A stretch of 64,000 bases of DNA from Areca catechu (Eukaryota > Streptophyta > Magnoliopsida > Arecales > Arecaceae), in NCBI GenBank assembly GCA_021397845.1, contig JAHSVC010000040.1:1799501-1863500 (forward strand), read 5' to 3'. Below, one piece after another: positions 10,700 through 22,915 of this stretch (its first letter is position 1; the number at the start of each line of letters is the position of its first letter). Below the pieces are notes generated by a model. The model did not search any database, was not told where the DNA came from, and worked only from the letters and a program-made list of their open reading frames with translations. The position numbers were made by a program, and so were the translations under genes.

Positions 10700-11382
10700 T
10701 CAAGAACATACAAATGTATCAAATAGGCATGGGTGAAAAAAAAAGATTTTTTCGACAAAAAGTTGGTTGTTAATGCTTTTATATTTATAACCCAAAAGTG
10801 GTTGGTAAAGGTTTTCCTCCAACTTTTATGTCATATATATTTCAACCAAAGAAAATGGTTGGTAATAGTATAATTTTTTTTCCTACAAAAAAAATCGGTT
10901 GCTAAAAGTTTACATGAAGTTCTTTTGAACTAAAATAAATGGTTAATAATAATCATCATAGTTCAATGTCGACTAAACTATTGGTTGAGCATGCTACACT
11001 AAATATTTAACGACCAAAATAATTGGTGGAAATGCTAAGACTTTTTGCAACCAATTATTTTGGTGGCGAATTAGTTATTTTGTACAAAAGGCATTTGATA
11101 TTTCTTGACCAATATCGCTTTTTGACTTTGTGATGAAGATTTGGTCATTTATCGACCAAATAATTCATTGTTAATTTTTTTTTCCCCAACCCAATCTACT
11201 CTGGTCATCTTATATTAATATTTTCCAACCAAACTCAAAATTGATTGCTAAAGGTAATTCCCGATGGGGCTTTCATGACCAAATTAGCGACCAATTTTTT
11301 CGTTGGTAAAAGGTTATAGCAACCAAAAAATGGCTTTTTGTGATGACTTATTTGGTTGTTAATTACATTATTTGTTGTAGTC
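10700..11382 (+). repeat. Subterminal repeats and right terminal inverted repeat of CACTA-1
   Basis: Short motifs of the type CCAA-x-TTGGTTG recur in both orientations at least ten times (for example near 10765, 10800, 10850, 10900, 11050, 11150, 11310, 11345). They lead up to TTTGTTGTAGTC at 11371-11382. In En/Spm elements such repeats bind the accessory protein. CACTA-2 has the same motif and the same end at 58071. Confidence 0.8.
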
Positions 11383-11384
11383 CT

Positions 11385-12477
11385 AGTTTTACCCTGGGCT
11401 GCCTGGCAGCGGCCTGGACCCTTGGTCGAGATGGTGCACGAGGGGCTGCTGGCCCTCTCATGTCAGGCCCATCGCTAGGCCCTGATCTCGGTTCTTCCCG
11501 AGCCTTCTTCTTCGGTGCCTTTTCGAGCTCTTCAGTAGTAGCCCTTCTGGGACATCCCTAGGAGATCATCGAAACTGAATCTCATCCCTGCAAAATGGAG
11601 CAGATCTGTTAGTCTTGTTTTAGAGCAAGAACCCTAGCCGAGTAAAGACGAGACTCGACATTAAGCCTTACCCTGGGGCTGGGCTTGAATGATCCCAGCA
11701 TCGATGAGATTTTCTTCACATAATAAGTTCCAAAGGGCTGGAACCTGGGAGGAGAGGAGTAGGTCAAACACTTCCTTATCAACCGGCTCAATCATAGATT
11801 GCTGGTTGGGGGAGCAGTCTGGGTGCTCTAAACCCAGTCCACCCCTTCAACCGAAGCAAAGAAGAACCTGCGCTTCCATCCCTTAATGGAAATAGGCAGG
11901 TCAAACTTGAGGGCACCCCTACAGGAGAATACAAACCACCATCCGCTATCAAATGGGTGACGCTTCAGGGTGAACAAGGCCCTGAAGAGGAAAAAACAGG
12001 CGATGATCCCATGATGGTGGCAGAGGATAATAAAGCTGAAGATGGTCCGAACGGCATTGGGAGTGAGTTGAGCCAGAACCAAACGATAGTGTCTAAGGAA
12101 AGAAAGGAAGAAGACATGGAAGGGAAGCCAAAGACCCCCGAAAAAGAAGTCTTCATACAGGGCTATCCGACCCAGGCCACTAGAAGTAACCCAATCCCCG
12201 GCCCAAGAACGGAGAGTCGAATGGAATTAGGGACCCCAATTGACCTCTAGACACAAAGGAGATCCTCGTCGGTCATCACCGAAGCAATGCCAGTGGGGCC
12301 GCCGACCTCCCTATCAAGGGGAGCAGGTGGAGGAGGAGCTATAGGGGGTCCAATGACAATCCCCGACGGGCAGGGACCCTTGCAGAGCACAACTGCCGAG
12401 GAGGGAGGCCTCGACTGAGAAGGCTCCGCACCATCAGAAAAACCCTGGTGACGATGCCCCTCACCGGAGGGACTCAT
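11385..12477 (-). pseudogene. Tat-2 antisense gene, Transposase_28-like
   Basis: The best start is the ATG at 12477-12475 (MSPSGEGHRHQGFSDG). A Ser/Pro-rich stretch leads to a frameshifted core: VLAQLTPNAVRTIFSFII, then GWWFVFSC and GWKRRFFFASV (about 12090-11840). These blocks line up with the Tat-1 and Tat-B antisense proteins. A GT-AG intron runs 11671-11588 (84 nt, GTAAGG to TTTTGCAG), and exon 2 opens GGATGAGATTC like Tat-1. Exon 2 is cut at about 11385 beside the CACTA-1 end. Stops near 12245 and shifts near 12170 and 12080 make it non-coding now. Function unknown. Confidence 0.72.
11588..11671 (-). other. Intron of the Tat-2 antisense gene
   Basis: 84 nt on the minus strand from GTAAGGCTTAATG to CTCCATTTTGCAG. 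The position and the GGATGA start of the next exon agree with Tat-1 intron 1. Confidence 0.7.
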
Positions 12478-13024
12478 CAGGAATGGCGGGGTGGAAAACT
12501 AGAAAGCCTAACCAGAATACTCCTTAGGCACAGGCCGAAGGAGGAGAGCAAAGGAGAGGAAGGGGGAGGAGAAGGAAGCCTAACCTGCTGGAACTTCGCG
12601 ACCTCGCCCTAGAAGATGGAGGAAGATCACTCTGAGAAAGAAACTGTCTTTTATTGCCAGATGAACCCTTGGGAAACAAAAGGAAAAGTCCCTTTCAAGC
12701 AACCTGGAGCCCCGTCGCCTCGTACTGATTGAAGGCATGCACCATATCTCGCTCTGAGCCAACCGGAGTGTGCCATGTGTTGACATCCATCAGAAGCGAT
12801 GCCCCAAATTGGTGGTGACCTCTTCAAGCCCGGCATAGTAGTTATGGCTAACCTTAATGAGGGGTGACGTGGCAACGCCCTGCTAGCACAAAGGCATGGC
12901 CTCCGGAGCATCGGCGCACAAGGCATTGATGGCATAGGAGACGCACCCCTCCATGTCAGCGCAATCATTACTCTCCTCGCCCCGAGTGCCGCTTCATTCT
13001 CCAGGCTCGGGAATAGGGGGCACA
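12478..13024. other. Tat-2 leader of the antisense gene and polypurine tract
   Basis: No protein recognised. The last part, GCTCGGGAATAGGGGG (about 13005-13020), is the counterpart of the Tat-1 polypurine tract and precedes the LTR start TGATGTGG at 13025. Confidence 0.5.
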
Positions 13025-13105
13025 TGATGTGGTACATCTGCTGACATGGAGTCTCGCTGGTGGCAACGTTGGCAAAGGCCCCGCCACCTGGATGTGGTAG
13101 TCAAG

Positions 13106-13735
13106 TAGAAGGCTAAGGCGAGCCCTTCTACCGAGGTCAGCTCCCAGTCAGGGTCATGCTCATAAGGCAAACCCTCTGTCTAAAGTCAGCTCCCGGTCAG
13201 GGTCGCACTCATGCTGCTAAGGCTATCCCTCCTGCCGAGGTCATCTCCTAGCCAAGGTCGTGCTCATGAGGTGAACCCTCCGTTTAAGGTCAGCTCCAAG
13301 CCAGGGTCATGCTCATGCTGCTAAGATGAGCCCTCCTTTCGAGGTCAGCTCCCAACCAGAGTCGTGCTCATGAGGTGAGCCCTCCATCTGAGGTCAGCTC
13401 TTAGCCAATGTCATACTCATGCTGCTAAGGCAAGCCCTCCTACCAAGGTTAGCTCCTAGCTATGGTCATGCTCATAAGGTGAGCCCTCCATCTGAGATCA
13501 GCTCCCGGCTGAGATCGCAGTCATGCAGCTAAGGCAAGCACTCCTGCCAAGGTCAGCTCCCAGCTGGGGTCATGCTCATAAGGCGAGTCTTCCATTTGAG
13601 GTCAGCTCCTGGCTGGGGTCACGCTCATGCTGCTAAGGTGAGCCTCCTGCCAAGATTAGCTCCTAGCCGGGGTCGTTCTCATAAGGCGAGCCCTCTATTT
13701 GAAGTCAGCTCCCAGTCGGGGTCACTCTCATGCTG
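13106..13735 (+). repeat. 52-bp tandem array in the Tat-2 LTR
   Basis: About 12 copies with the core GAGGTCAGCTCCCAG followed by GGGTCATGCTCAT. Alternate copies carry CATAAGGCGAGCCCTC or CATGCTGCTAAGGCGAGC, so a two-copy unit of about 104 bp repeats. It sits at the same place in the LTR as the 121-bp array of Tat-1, but the sequence differs. Confidence 0.85.
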
Positions 13736-14209
13736 CCCAGGGCAGGGAGCTCTCCTAGTGCAGGGATCCCCCATCTCGCGGAGGCCATAATTCCCACCAA
13801 CAGTGTGAGGGGGAGGAGGATCAATAGAGATTCAAATCACAACAAAGAGGGACTTGGCCACCCACTACCTTTGAAAGGTGGCACACATCTTGCTACAAAT
13901 GTAAACCCTGCAGTGCACCACCTGCACTACCTGCACGATGCAACCCTCGATGACACAAGAACCCGAGCCTTTCCTAGAAGGGTATTCCACTAAGGTCTCA
14001 GGCCTTGCGACACTCCAATGGTTTCCCTAGAATGGGAACGCGCCACTATGGCTCGGGGCTCAGCGACACGATGCCCACCCCGCCCACGGAAAGTTACACT
14101 ATCAGAAAGGCAAGACTGGCCCGATAGAAGGGCGACAACAAGCAACCAAAAACCCTCCAGAAAAGATACTTAGAAGAGGCCCCAGACCTGGTCTAGGCTG
14201 CCCCACTCA

Positions 14210-14217
14210 TATAAATT
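14210..14217 (+). promoter_or_regulatory. TATA box of the Tat-2 LTR
   Basis: CTCATATAAATTC in the last third of the LTR, about 320 bp before its end. The Tat-B (27565-27558) and Tat-A (57383-57376) LTRs have TATAAATA at a comparable place, which supports this as the LTR promoter. Confidence 0.55.
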
Positions 14218-14549
14218 CAAAAAGGGGAGGTAAGTAAAAAGGTATGTAAGAAAACAGATGGGATAAAGGGGCAAGGAACCACTCGAGGGAACCTCTCGAG
14301 CCCTCTCTCATTTCTCTAAACCCATCTCCATTTCTTTTTTACCCTCTATATGGAGAGTCCCCAAGCTCTTCGTCGTAGAGGTTATATCTCCTCGATCGTC
14401 CCACTGACTTGATCATCAGAGTGTCCTCACCAGAATTCCGGCTTGGGTCTCCTCTATTTTGCAGGTTAGCCAGCCAAAGAGTCGACCGGAAGAGAGGACT
14501 GAGCATCCCGCAGGAACCCGACACGTCAGCACAATAGGCTACGGCGATC

Positions 14550-17500
14550 TAGGTGGCAAATATATAATATATATTCAATAAAATGCTATATGCCAACTAT
14601 TTGTGATGATCATGTAATCATCATTGAAAATTATTTGTGATGACTATGTTGCCATCACAAATAAAAGACCTATTTTACAATTCTATTTATGATGGACCCT
14701 TGGTCATAAATAACTTTTGTGACAGTTTAGGGCCGCCACAAATAATTATCACTAAACACTATATATATATAGAAATTCAATAAAAAGCTATATGCCAACC
14801 ATTTTGTGATGATCATGTAACTGTCACTAAAAATATTTGTGATGACTATGTTGCTGTCACATATAATAGACCTATTTTACAATTCTATTGATGATGTACC
14901 CTTGGTCATAAATAACTTTGGTGACGATTTAGGGCCATCACAAATAATTGTTGCTAAACACTATATATATAGAATTCAATAAAAAGCTACATGCCAACCA
15001 TTTGTGATGATCATGTAACCATCACTAAAAATTATTTGTGATGACTATGTTGCCGTCATAAATAATAGACCTATTTCACAATTCTATTTATGATGGACCC
15101 TTGGTCGTAAATAACTTTTTGTGACGATTTAGGGCCATCACAAAATATTATCACTAAACACTATATACATATATAGAAATTCAATAAAAAGCTATATGCC
15201 AACCATTTGTGATGATCATGTAACCGTCACTGAAAATTATTTGTGATGACTATGTTGCCATCACAAATAATAGACCTATTTCACAATTCTATTTATGATG
15301 GACCCTTGGTCAAAAATAACTTTTTGTGACAGTTGACGGCCATCACAAATAATTGTCACTAAACACTATATATATATATATATAGAAATTCAATAAAATC
15401 TATATGCCAACCATTTGTGATGATCATGTAACCGTCACTGAAAATTATTTGTGATGACTATGTTGTCATCACAAATAAAAGACCTATTTCATAAGTCTAT
15501 TTATGATTGACCTTGAAAATAAATAACTGTTTTGATGGTTTAAAGCCATCACAAATAATTATCACTAAACACTATATATATATGTATAGAAATTCAATAA
15601 AAAGCTATATGCCAACCATTTGTGATGATCACATAACCATCATTGAAAATTACTTATGATGACTATGTTGCCGTCACAAATAATAGACCTATTTCAAAAT
15701 TCTATTTATGATGGACCCTTAATCATAAATAACTTTTTGTGATGGTTTAGGGCCGTCACAAATAATTGTCACTAAACACTATATATAGACAAATTCAATA
15801 AAAAGCTATATGCCAACCATTGAGATGATCATGTAACCATCACTGAAAATTATGTGATGACAATGTTGCCATCACAAATAATAGACTTATGTCACAATTC
15901 TATTTATTGTGGACCCTGATCATAAATAACTTTTTGTGACAGTTTAGGACCGTCATAAATAATTATCACTAAACACTCTATATATATAGAAATTCGATAA
16001 AAGCTATATGCCAACCATTTGTAATGATCATTTAACCGTCACTGAAAATTATTTGTGATGACTATGTTATCGTCACAAAAAATAGACCTATTTCACAATT
16101 TTATTTATGATTGACCCTTGATCATAAATAACTTTTTGTGACAGTTTAGGGCTGTCATAAATAATTATCACTAAACACTATATATATATTAGAAATTCAA
16201 TAAAAAGCTAAATGCCAATCATTTGTGATGATCATATAACCATCACTGAAAATTATTTATGATGACTATGTTGCTGTCACAAATAATAGATCTATTTCAC
16301 AATTCTATTTATGATGGACCCTTGATCATAAATAACTTTTTGTGACGGTTTAGGGCCATCATAAATAATTATCACTAAACACTATGTATTTATATATATA
16401 TATATAATTCAATATAAAGCTATATGCCAACCATTTGTGATGATCATGTAACCGTCACTGAAAATTGCTTATGATGACTATGTTGCTGTCACAAATAATG
16501 GACTTATTTCACAATTCTATTTATGATGGACCTTTGATCATAAATAACTTTTTGTGACAGTTTAGGGCCATCACAAATAATTGTCACTAAAATATATATA
16601 TATATATATAATTCAATAAAAAGCTATATGCCAACCATTTGTGATGATCATGTATCGTCACTGAAAATTATTTGTGATGACTATGTTTTCGTCACAAATA
16701 ATAAACCTATGTTACAGTTCTATTTATGATGGACCCTTGATCATAAATAACTTTTTGTGATGGTTTAGGGTCGTCACAATAATTATTGCTAAATACTATA
16801 TATATATAATTCAATAAAAAGCTATATACCAACCATTTGTGATGATCATGTAACTATCACTGAAAATTATTTGTGATGACTATGTTGCCATCACAAATAA
16901 TATACCTATTTTACAATTCTATTTATTATGGACCCTTGATCATAAATAATTTTTTGTGATGATTTAGGGCTGTCACAAAAAATCGTTGCTAAACACTATA
17001 TATACATATAGAATTCAATAAAAAGCTATATGCCAACCATTTGTGATGATCATGTAATCATTACTGAAAATTATTTTGATGACTATGTTGCCATCAGAAA
17101 TAATAGACCTATTTCACAAATCTATTTATGATGGACCCTTGATCATAAATAACTTTTTGTGACAGTTTTGGGCCATCACAAATAATTGTTACTAAACACC
17201 GTATATATATAGAAATTCAATAATATGCCAACCATTTGTGATGATCTTGTAACCAGGCCTGAAAATTATTTATGATGACTATGATGCCATCATAAATAAT
17301 AGCCATTAAACACTATATGCCAACCATTTGCGATGATTATGTAACCGTCACTGAAAATTATTTGTGATGACTATGTTGTCGTCACAAATAATAGACCTAT
17401 TTCACAATTTTATTTATGATGGACCCTTGATCATAAATAACTTTTTGCGATGGTTTAGGCCGTCACAAATAATTATCATTAAACATTATATATATATATA

Positions 17501-18520
17501 TATATATATAAAATTTAATAAAAAGCTATATGCCAACCATTTGTGATGATCATGTAACCGTCACTAAAAATTATTTGTGATGACTATGTTGCCATCACAA
17601 ATAATAGACCTATTTCATAATTCTATTTATGATGGACCCTTGATCATAAATATTTTTTTTGTAACGGTTTAGGGCCGTCACAAATAATTGTCACTAAATA
17701 CTATATATATATATATATAGAATTCAATAAAAAGCTATATGCCAGCTATTTGTGATGATCATGTAACCATCACTGAAAATTATTTGTGATGACTATGTTG
17801 CCATCACAATAATAGACCTATTTCATAATTCTATTTATGATGGACCCTTGATTATAAATAACTTTTTGTGATGGTTTAGGGCTGCCACAAATAAATGTCA
17901 CTAAACACTATATATATATATATAGAATTCAATAAAAAGCTATATGCCAACCATTTGTGATGATCATGTAACCGTCACTGAAAATTATTTGTGATGACTA
18001 TGTTGCCGTCACAAATAATAGACCTATTTAACAATTTTATTTATGATGAGCCCTTTATCATAAATAACTTTTTGTGACGGTTTAGGGTCATCACAAAAAA
18101 TTATCACTAAACACTATATATATATATATAATTTAATAAAAAGTTATATGCCAACCATTTGTGATGGTCGTGTAATCATCACTGAAAATTATTTGTGATG
18201 ACAATGTTGCCGTCACATATATTGACCTATTTCATAGTTCTATTTATGATGGACTCTTGATCATAAATAACTTTTTTGTGACGATTGAGGGCCGTCACAA
18301 ATAATTATCACTAAACACTATATATATAGAAATTCAATAATATGCTAACCATTTGTGATGATCATGTAACTGTTACTGAAAATTATTATGATGACTATGT
18401 TGCCATCACAAATAATAGACCTATTTCATAATTCTATTTATGATGGTCCCTTGGTCATAAATAACTTTTTGTGACGGTTTAGCGCCGTCACAAATAATTG
18501 TCACTAAACACACAATCCTA
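14550..18520. repeat. About 20-copy tandem satellite, ~205-bp unit with three inverted repeats
   Basis: Units are marked by GCCAACCATTTGTGATGATC at about 14590, 14790, 14990, 15197, 15403, 15610, 15812, 16010, 16210, 16425, 16630, 16830, 17030, 17225, 17313, 17530, 17735, 17945, 18150 and 18343. Each unit holds ATTTGTGATGAC pairing with GCCGTCACAAAT, TATTTATGAT pairing with ATCATAAATA, and TTTGTGACGG pairing with CCGTCACAAA. A variable (AT)n run follows. One unit (17225-17313) is cut to about 88 bp. CG in the stems often appears as TG or CA. The short open frames inside have no coding sense. Confidence 0.95.
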
Positions 18521-20928
18521 TTTGTGATGGTGGCAAAGGCATATACTAGTTTTGTGGTATTCACACTCCACCTTGGACTTGTTTTACGCGTCTAGCAGAA
18601 ATTATAAAGATCCAAGTGACTAATAAGACACATAAGAGGACAATTAGATGCAAAAATTTCACGGGACAGCAAGATGGCACATTTGTCAAGCCAATGCCAT
18701 TAAAACCAAGGTTAGGCTAGCTACAGTAGCTCCTTTAAACCCCTGACAAACATAATGGTTTGCCTAGAACTGTATGTTTTCAGTACTCAGGAAGAGAAGC
18801 ATGGATCCTATGTGCATACATATGAACACTGCATGTGCATGGCATGCACAAAAGCCCATTGGTATATATGTATTATATACATAATTACATATATGCATGT
18901 ACACAAGTATATACCTACATACAAACATACATACACACACACACATATATATATATATATACATACATACCTACATCATGTGTAAGGAATAACTTTTCCA
19001 AAGGAAATTTATCATACTCTCTATAGCATAAAGCCATTGTTTGTGCTTGCCTCTTTTTTTTTCTATAGGACAAAAATACACTCAATCAAAGTTATTCTAC
19101 AAATTATTGCCAAAAAACAAATAGGAATCATTTGTGGCATCATAACTTTTTCTAATGTCTGAACGAAAAACAACCTTAGATGAGAAGGCAATTTGTAAGG
19201 ATTTGGTAAATCTTTTGATTTTTAGCTTGACATCAAAACTCTAGAAATTAGTGCTTAAATTTTTGTTTAAATGCAAATTCATACAAATGATAGACTTGTC
19301 ATGAAAAACTGTATGGCCTATTACAACTAGACCCTTATAACCAAACAGAAATTCTTTAATGTTTTCCAAGATTTTCAAAGAGACTAATCAAAGATGTAAG
19401 GCAAGCGCTTATGATTTAAAAAACCATGCTCATCTCAATGGCAGAAATAAGCCAAAGAGCTAAATGGAATAAAATCTTGCACCATAACGCGGTCTCATCA
19501 ATCCTTAGCCACATCCTATTTTCCTCTTGTAACCATAATCTCAATAATAATAAATAAATAATAACCGGTGTTTCGTCAAAAAATAATAATAATAACCAGG
19601 AGACCCACCTACCTTTTTGCAACAAAATCTTTTTTTTTAAAAAAAAGGAAAATGGAAAAAGAAAAAAATACCATCATATGCATGCAAGGATAACAAAAAT
19701 GGACATCCAAGGTTGGTGGACATGGGTACCTATATAGGGGAGATAATCTCAGGTACACAATCTATATTGTAGGTAATCTTCAAGTTCAAAACAAATAACA
19801 CTTTAGGATATGTCCCATACCATCCACACCTAACATAAGGATCATCCAAGACACTCACCTTTCCATGGTATGAGTGCTTCAGATTGATAGGTCATCACCA
19901 ATGGAGGAGGTCATGGTACATCACTAGTATTAGGTAGGATGGTACAGTACGCATCCTAAAGAATGCTGAGAGCAAAAAGCTTGATGTCATTGTGACTTGC
20001 TTTTGGTTTTCATCTTGTGGTTATTGCAAGGAACCTTTCCAAGACCATTCTTTTATAAGCATTTTGTATATATGTACATGATTCTAGATAGATCCATATT
20101 GTTAAGCAATTTTTGTGTGATATAATGGATTAAATGGTTGTGTGCCACAATGGAAAGTTATTCGTATGCTTGGATGTCTCGATACAGACATATTAAATCC
20201 TTACCATGACCTTCATGGGTTTCATATTTTCATGATGTATATCCGTAACTTATAATTAATTTCAAACATTAAAACCTATTAAATTAACGAATACGGAGAA
20301 TACAATTATATGCAAGTTGAGATTGACCCAAATCTTGCATGGGTAGTACTTGACATAATTTTGTCATGGTTCTAGGGTTTGAACGTTGAACCCTATGAAG
20401 ACTAATTAAATTCGATCCCCAGCTTATCCAAAAAAATAATAATAATCTCAGTTTGTTATATGATAGAAAATATTTTTATTGAGGCAACATAGAAGATGAG
20501 TTAAAAGGGAAAGCCCTTCTAAATATGGAGAGTGCATCATAAACTAATTGAATGCAAGCTAATTTCTACTATGATAATATTAGGAGATAATGCAAAAGGA
20601 ATTGTAGAAGCAATGCCCAATAGTTTATATATATAATATAAGTCAGATAAACAGATATAAGCAATGCCCAAGCTTGTCAAGGGATGAAAGCCATCAAGAT
20701 AATTGAGGCCACCTTCACCATTGCCTCAACTAGCTCTACCTCCTCAACCTCTGCACACCTTGCCTCATCTACTTTCTCAACCAATTCTACCTCCACACCC
20801 TCAATGAACACCTCTTCTACCTCCACCTTAAACAACTATTATACTTCCTCCTCTAATCCAACCATTGTATCCCCTATCCCTTTCACTTTTCCCTTTAATA
20901 AGATGAATTTAGAAAACTTAGTCAAGGA
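18521..20928. other. AT-rich DNA without a recognised gene
   Basis: Apparently low-copy sequence. It contains a (ACAT)/(AC)/(AT) microsatellite at 18895-18975, (AAT)n tracts at 19540-19600 and 20435-20450, and a Ser/Thr-rich open frame at 20684-21013 from a CCT/TCT-rich stretch that I do not believe is a gene. No protein motif or RNA gene is visible. Confidence 0.5.
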
Positions 20929-21311
20929 TAGTGGTGCAAGTCAAGCTAAGCTGAGTAGAATAGATAGAGACTCATGTTTGACTCGATTCAAAATACTCAA
21001 AGTCAAAACTTGACTCGAAATTAATGGAATCTCAGTAACTAAGCTTAAATTAACTTGAAAAAAAAAGAAACAATAATGGAGATCAACTCAAATATTTATC
21101 AAGTCATATATACTTGAGCTTTGGTTATAATTAAAAATATGATTCAAATATAAAATAACAAAATATTTTATTTTAAATATTAACCTAATAATATATTATA
21201 AATAAAATATAATGTTATTAAAAATATATATACTTGAGATCAATTCAAGTCATGTAATAATCAAGTCGAGTTTAAGTAACTCGTGAGCTACTCAGTTCAT
21301 TTGCATCTCTA
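20929..21311. mobile_element. Degenerate hAT-like MITE
   Basis: The left end TAGTGGTGCAAG and the inverse of the right end TAGAGATGCAAATG are imperfect inverted repeats, and both are followed by CTGAGTAG. Ends of the type TAGgGgTGCAAA with GAG/CTC-rich flanks are typical of small plant hAT derivatives. I do not see a matching 8-bp target duplication, so the exact ends are unsure. Confidence 0.45.
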
Positions 21312-22279
21312 TTTAAAAATATAATTAAGAAACACTTCTCTGCAAGCCATTCATGGTTAAGATTATAAGATTCACCAAGTCAAGTTTGTTATGATACCAA
21401 CTACACTAATACCATTTATTGAAGAATCCCTCATATCAAATATGAATCCCCACATCCAAGATTACAATGTTATTATTGATACCACAAGAAAAGGAAGAAG
21501 AGAAAATAGAATAAAAGATATAATTTAATAGGGCATGCAACACTTCACTATGACAAAAATAATCACTCATAAGATAAAAACTCGTACATTTAATTCCATA
21601 TAGTTTCTTTCAAAAAGTTCTAAATCTCTCACGAAACTTTTAACTCTTAAGAAGATTCTCTAGTCCTTATATTTTTCTGTAGCTACCATATCTCCTAGAA
21701 GCCTTCTAGAAACCCACACCTTCCTCTTTGAACCATGTCCATCTTTTTATAGTCTCACTATCAAAGAGCACTTCGATATGAGTTCAGTAGTTCAAATCAT
21801 ATTAGAAGAGAACTTCAACTCTTTGTCCAACTCTTGTTTAACCGATAAAAAATTTCTGGCCATCAAATCATCATCGAATGTATTGCAAATGGCACTAGAT
21901 CAAACCCAATCGATGTTAGAATGCCCCAAAGCTATTGGATCATGCTTAGGATCGTGCAGAACTATTCGATCATGCGTATCATGTGCATCTGTTCTGTGAA
22001 CCATGTGTAGACCGTGATAACTCTCCCGTGGACCGTGTGAAGAGAGCCATGGACCGTGCCATCTCCCTAAACCAAGGTGGACCATGCATGCTACATTAGG
22101 CCGTGCACATTGTATGTGCTAGGCCATGCCTGCTCATCCGCTTGTGCTGACCCAGGCCTCCTTTCATACTTCGGGTAGGGTTTGGATTTTTTCTTGCGGG
22201 TTTCATTTCAGTGAATCTTTTCGAGACCGAATCGAGGTATTTTTTCTTCACAAAGTTTTTTCCTAATTCCAAATATGTC
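21312..22279. other. Unassigned DNA, possibly a decayed LTR
   Basis: Around 21990-22090 the motif GACCGTG/ACCATG recurs about every 20-30 bp, and the stretch 22150-22260 reads like a retrotransposon leader. No LTR ends can be fixed. Confidence 0.3.
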
Positions 22280-22915
22280 AAGTTTAGGCATTACGAGGGG
22301 AAGACTAGTCTAAATGGCCATGTTAATGCTTACTTTACGTATGCCTATTTTTCCATTCAATAATAAGCAACTTATGGTCGATCTATTATAGAAGCCCTTA
22401 GGAAGCAAGGCCCTTTCATGGTTCTATTACTTCTATAACCTGTATGATTATGAATTGCACTCTTTATGACCGATCATAATAGACTTTAAGAAGCATCAAA
22501 GTCACCATATGTTGTACCAACCATCCGCTTGGATGAACTGGTTGGTGAGACGTTGAGCGATAAAGCTAGGTTTTTATCACTATTGCTAATAGATCGTATG
22601 ATCTAGCTTCCAAATCTACAGTGAAACTTGAGAAGTATAAACAGGTTTGCATGATCATTCAACCTCTTGCTAAGTCTCCATGATTCTCCTCATCACCATA
22701 TGCAGTGCACGAACAACAAAATATTGTTAGTGGTTACATCACAAGCATACTCTTTTTCTTTTAGTCCTATCAATCATGTCAAGGGAATCTTAATCCCGTC
22801 ACTTATTGTCAATTATAAGAGGGATAGTCAAATCATAGTTTTGAATATTGGACCCTTCTCCTCCATTGTTTTTTTTTTTGTTTTGGATGATCCAATGTTT
22901 AATAATGCATAAGAT
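22280..22915 (+). pseudogene. Possible decayed gag/protease remnant of a Ty3/gypsy element
   Basis: Weak resemblance only. At 22400-22560 a broken frame gives FKKHQSHHMLYQPSAW-like residues, in the place where gag has an F-x-x-x-H pattern. At 22810-22905 NYKRDSQIIVLNIGPFSS then IVFFFVLDD resembles the Tat protease pattern NY-x-V-x-R-I-L-V-D-N-G-S-S followed by VLFYDA. The catalytic Asp-Asn-Gly is not kept. It could be chance. Confidence 0.25.

Larger units (their letters stand above)
6637..11382 (+). mobile_element. CACTA-1: right-hand part of an En/Spm-type transposon
   Basis: AT-rich DNA directly follows the Tat-1 LTR. It carries a Transposase_24-like gene, a host helicase fragment, then about 700 bp of subterminal repeats. 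It ends in TTTGTTGTAGTC (11371-11382), the inverse of the CACTACAACAAA end found at 58071 apart from the last base. The left part, including any TNP2-type transposase, is absent from the window, displaced or lost at the Tat-1 insertion. Confidence 0.78.
11383..14533 (+). mobile_element. Tat-2: truncated 3' end of a Tat-lineage retrotransposon
   Basis: Directly after the CACTA-1 end comes part of an antisense Transposase_28-like gene (minus strand), then a purine-rich tract and a 1.5-kb LTR. The gene is cut inside exon 2 at about 11385, so everything 5' of that is missing. The layout copies Tat-1 at 3500-6636 but the sequences are well diverged. Confidence 0.78.
13025..14533 (+). repeat. 3' LTR of Tat-2
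   Basis: It starts TGATGTGGTACATCTGCTGAC, close to the LTR fragment start at 35732 (TGATGTGGCAGGATCGCTGAC). It ends near GTCAGCACA at 14533, just before the satellite array. A TATA box (TATAAATT) lies at 14210-14217. The block after it (CACTGACTTGATCATCAGAG, then TTTGCAGG) matches the ends of the other Tat LTRs. Confidence 0.75.

Noticed and set aside
12651..13037. 128-residue minus-strand frame before the Tat-2 LTR
   Set aside because: It overlaps the polypurine tract and the LTR start, has no counterpart in Tat-1 or Tat-B, and contains no recognisable motif.
14550..18520. CRISPR-like regular repeat array
   Set aside because: Units are about 205 bp with the whole unit repeated and no unique spacers, in plant-type DNA; it is a tandem satellite.
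20385..20450. tRNA-derived SINE (TTCGATCCCC box with AAT-rich tail)
   Set aside because: The B-box-like motif is imperfect, no A box lies at the right distance, and no target duplication was found.
20684..21013. 109-residue Ser/Thr-rich frame
   Set aside because: Low-complexity CCT/TCT repeats running into a hAT-like MITE; no homologous motif.
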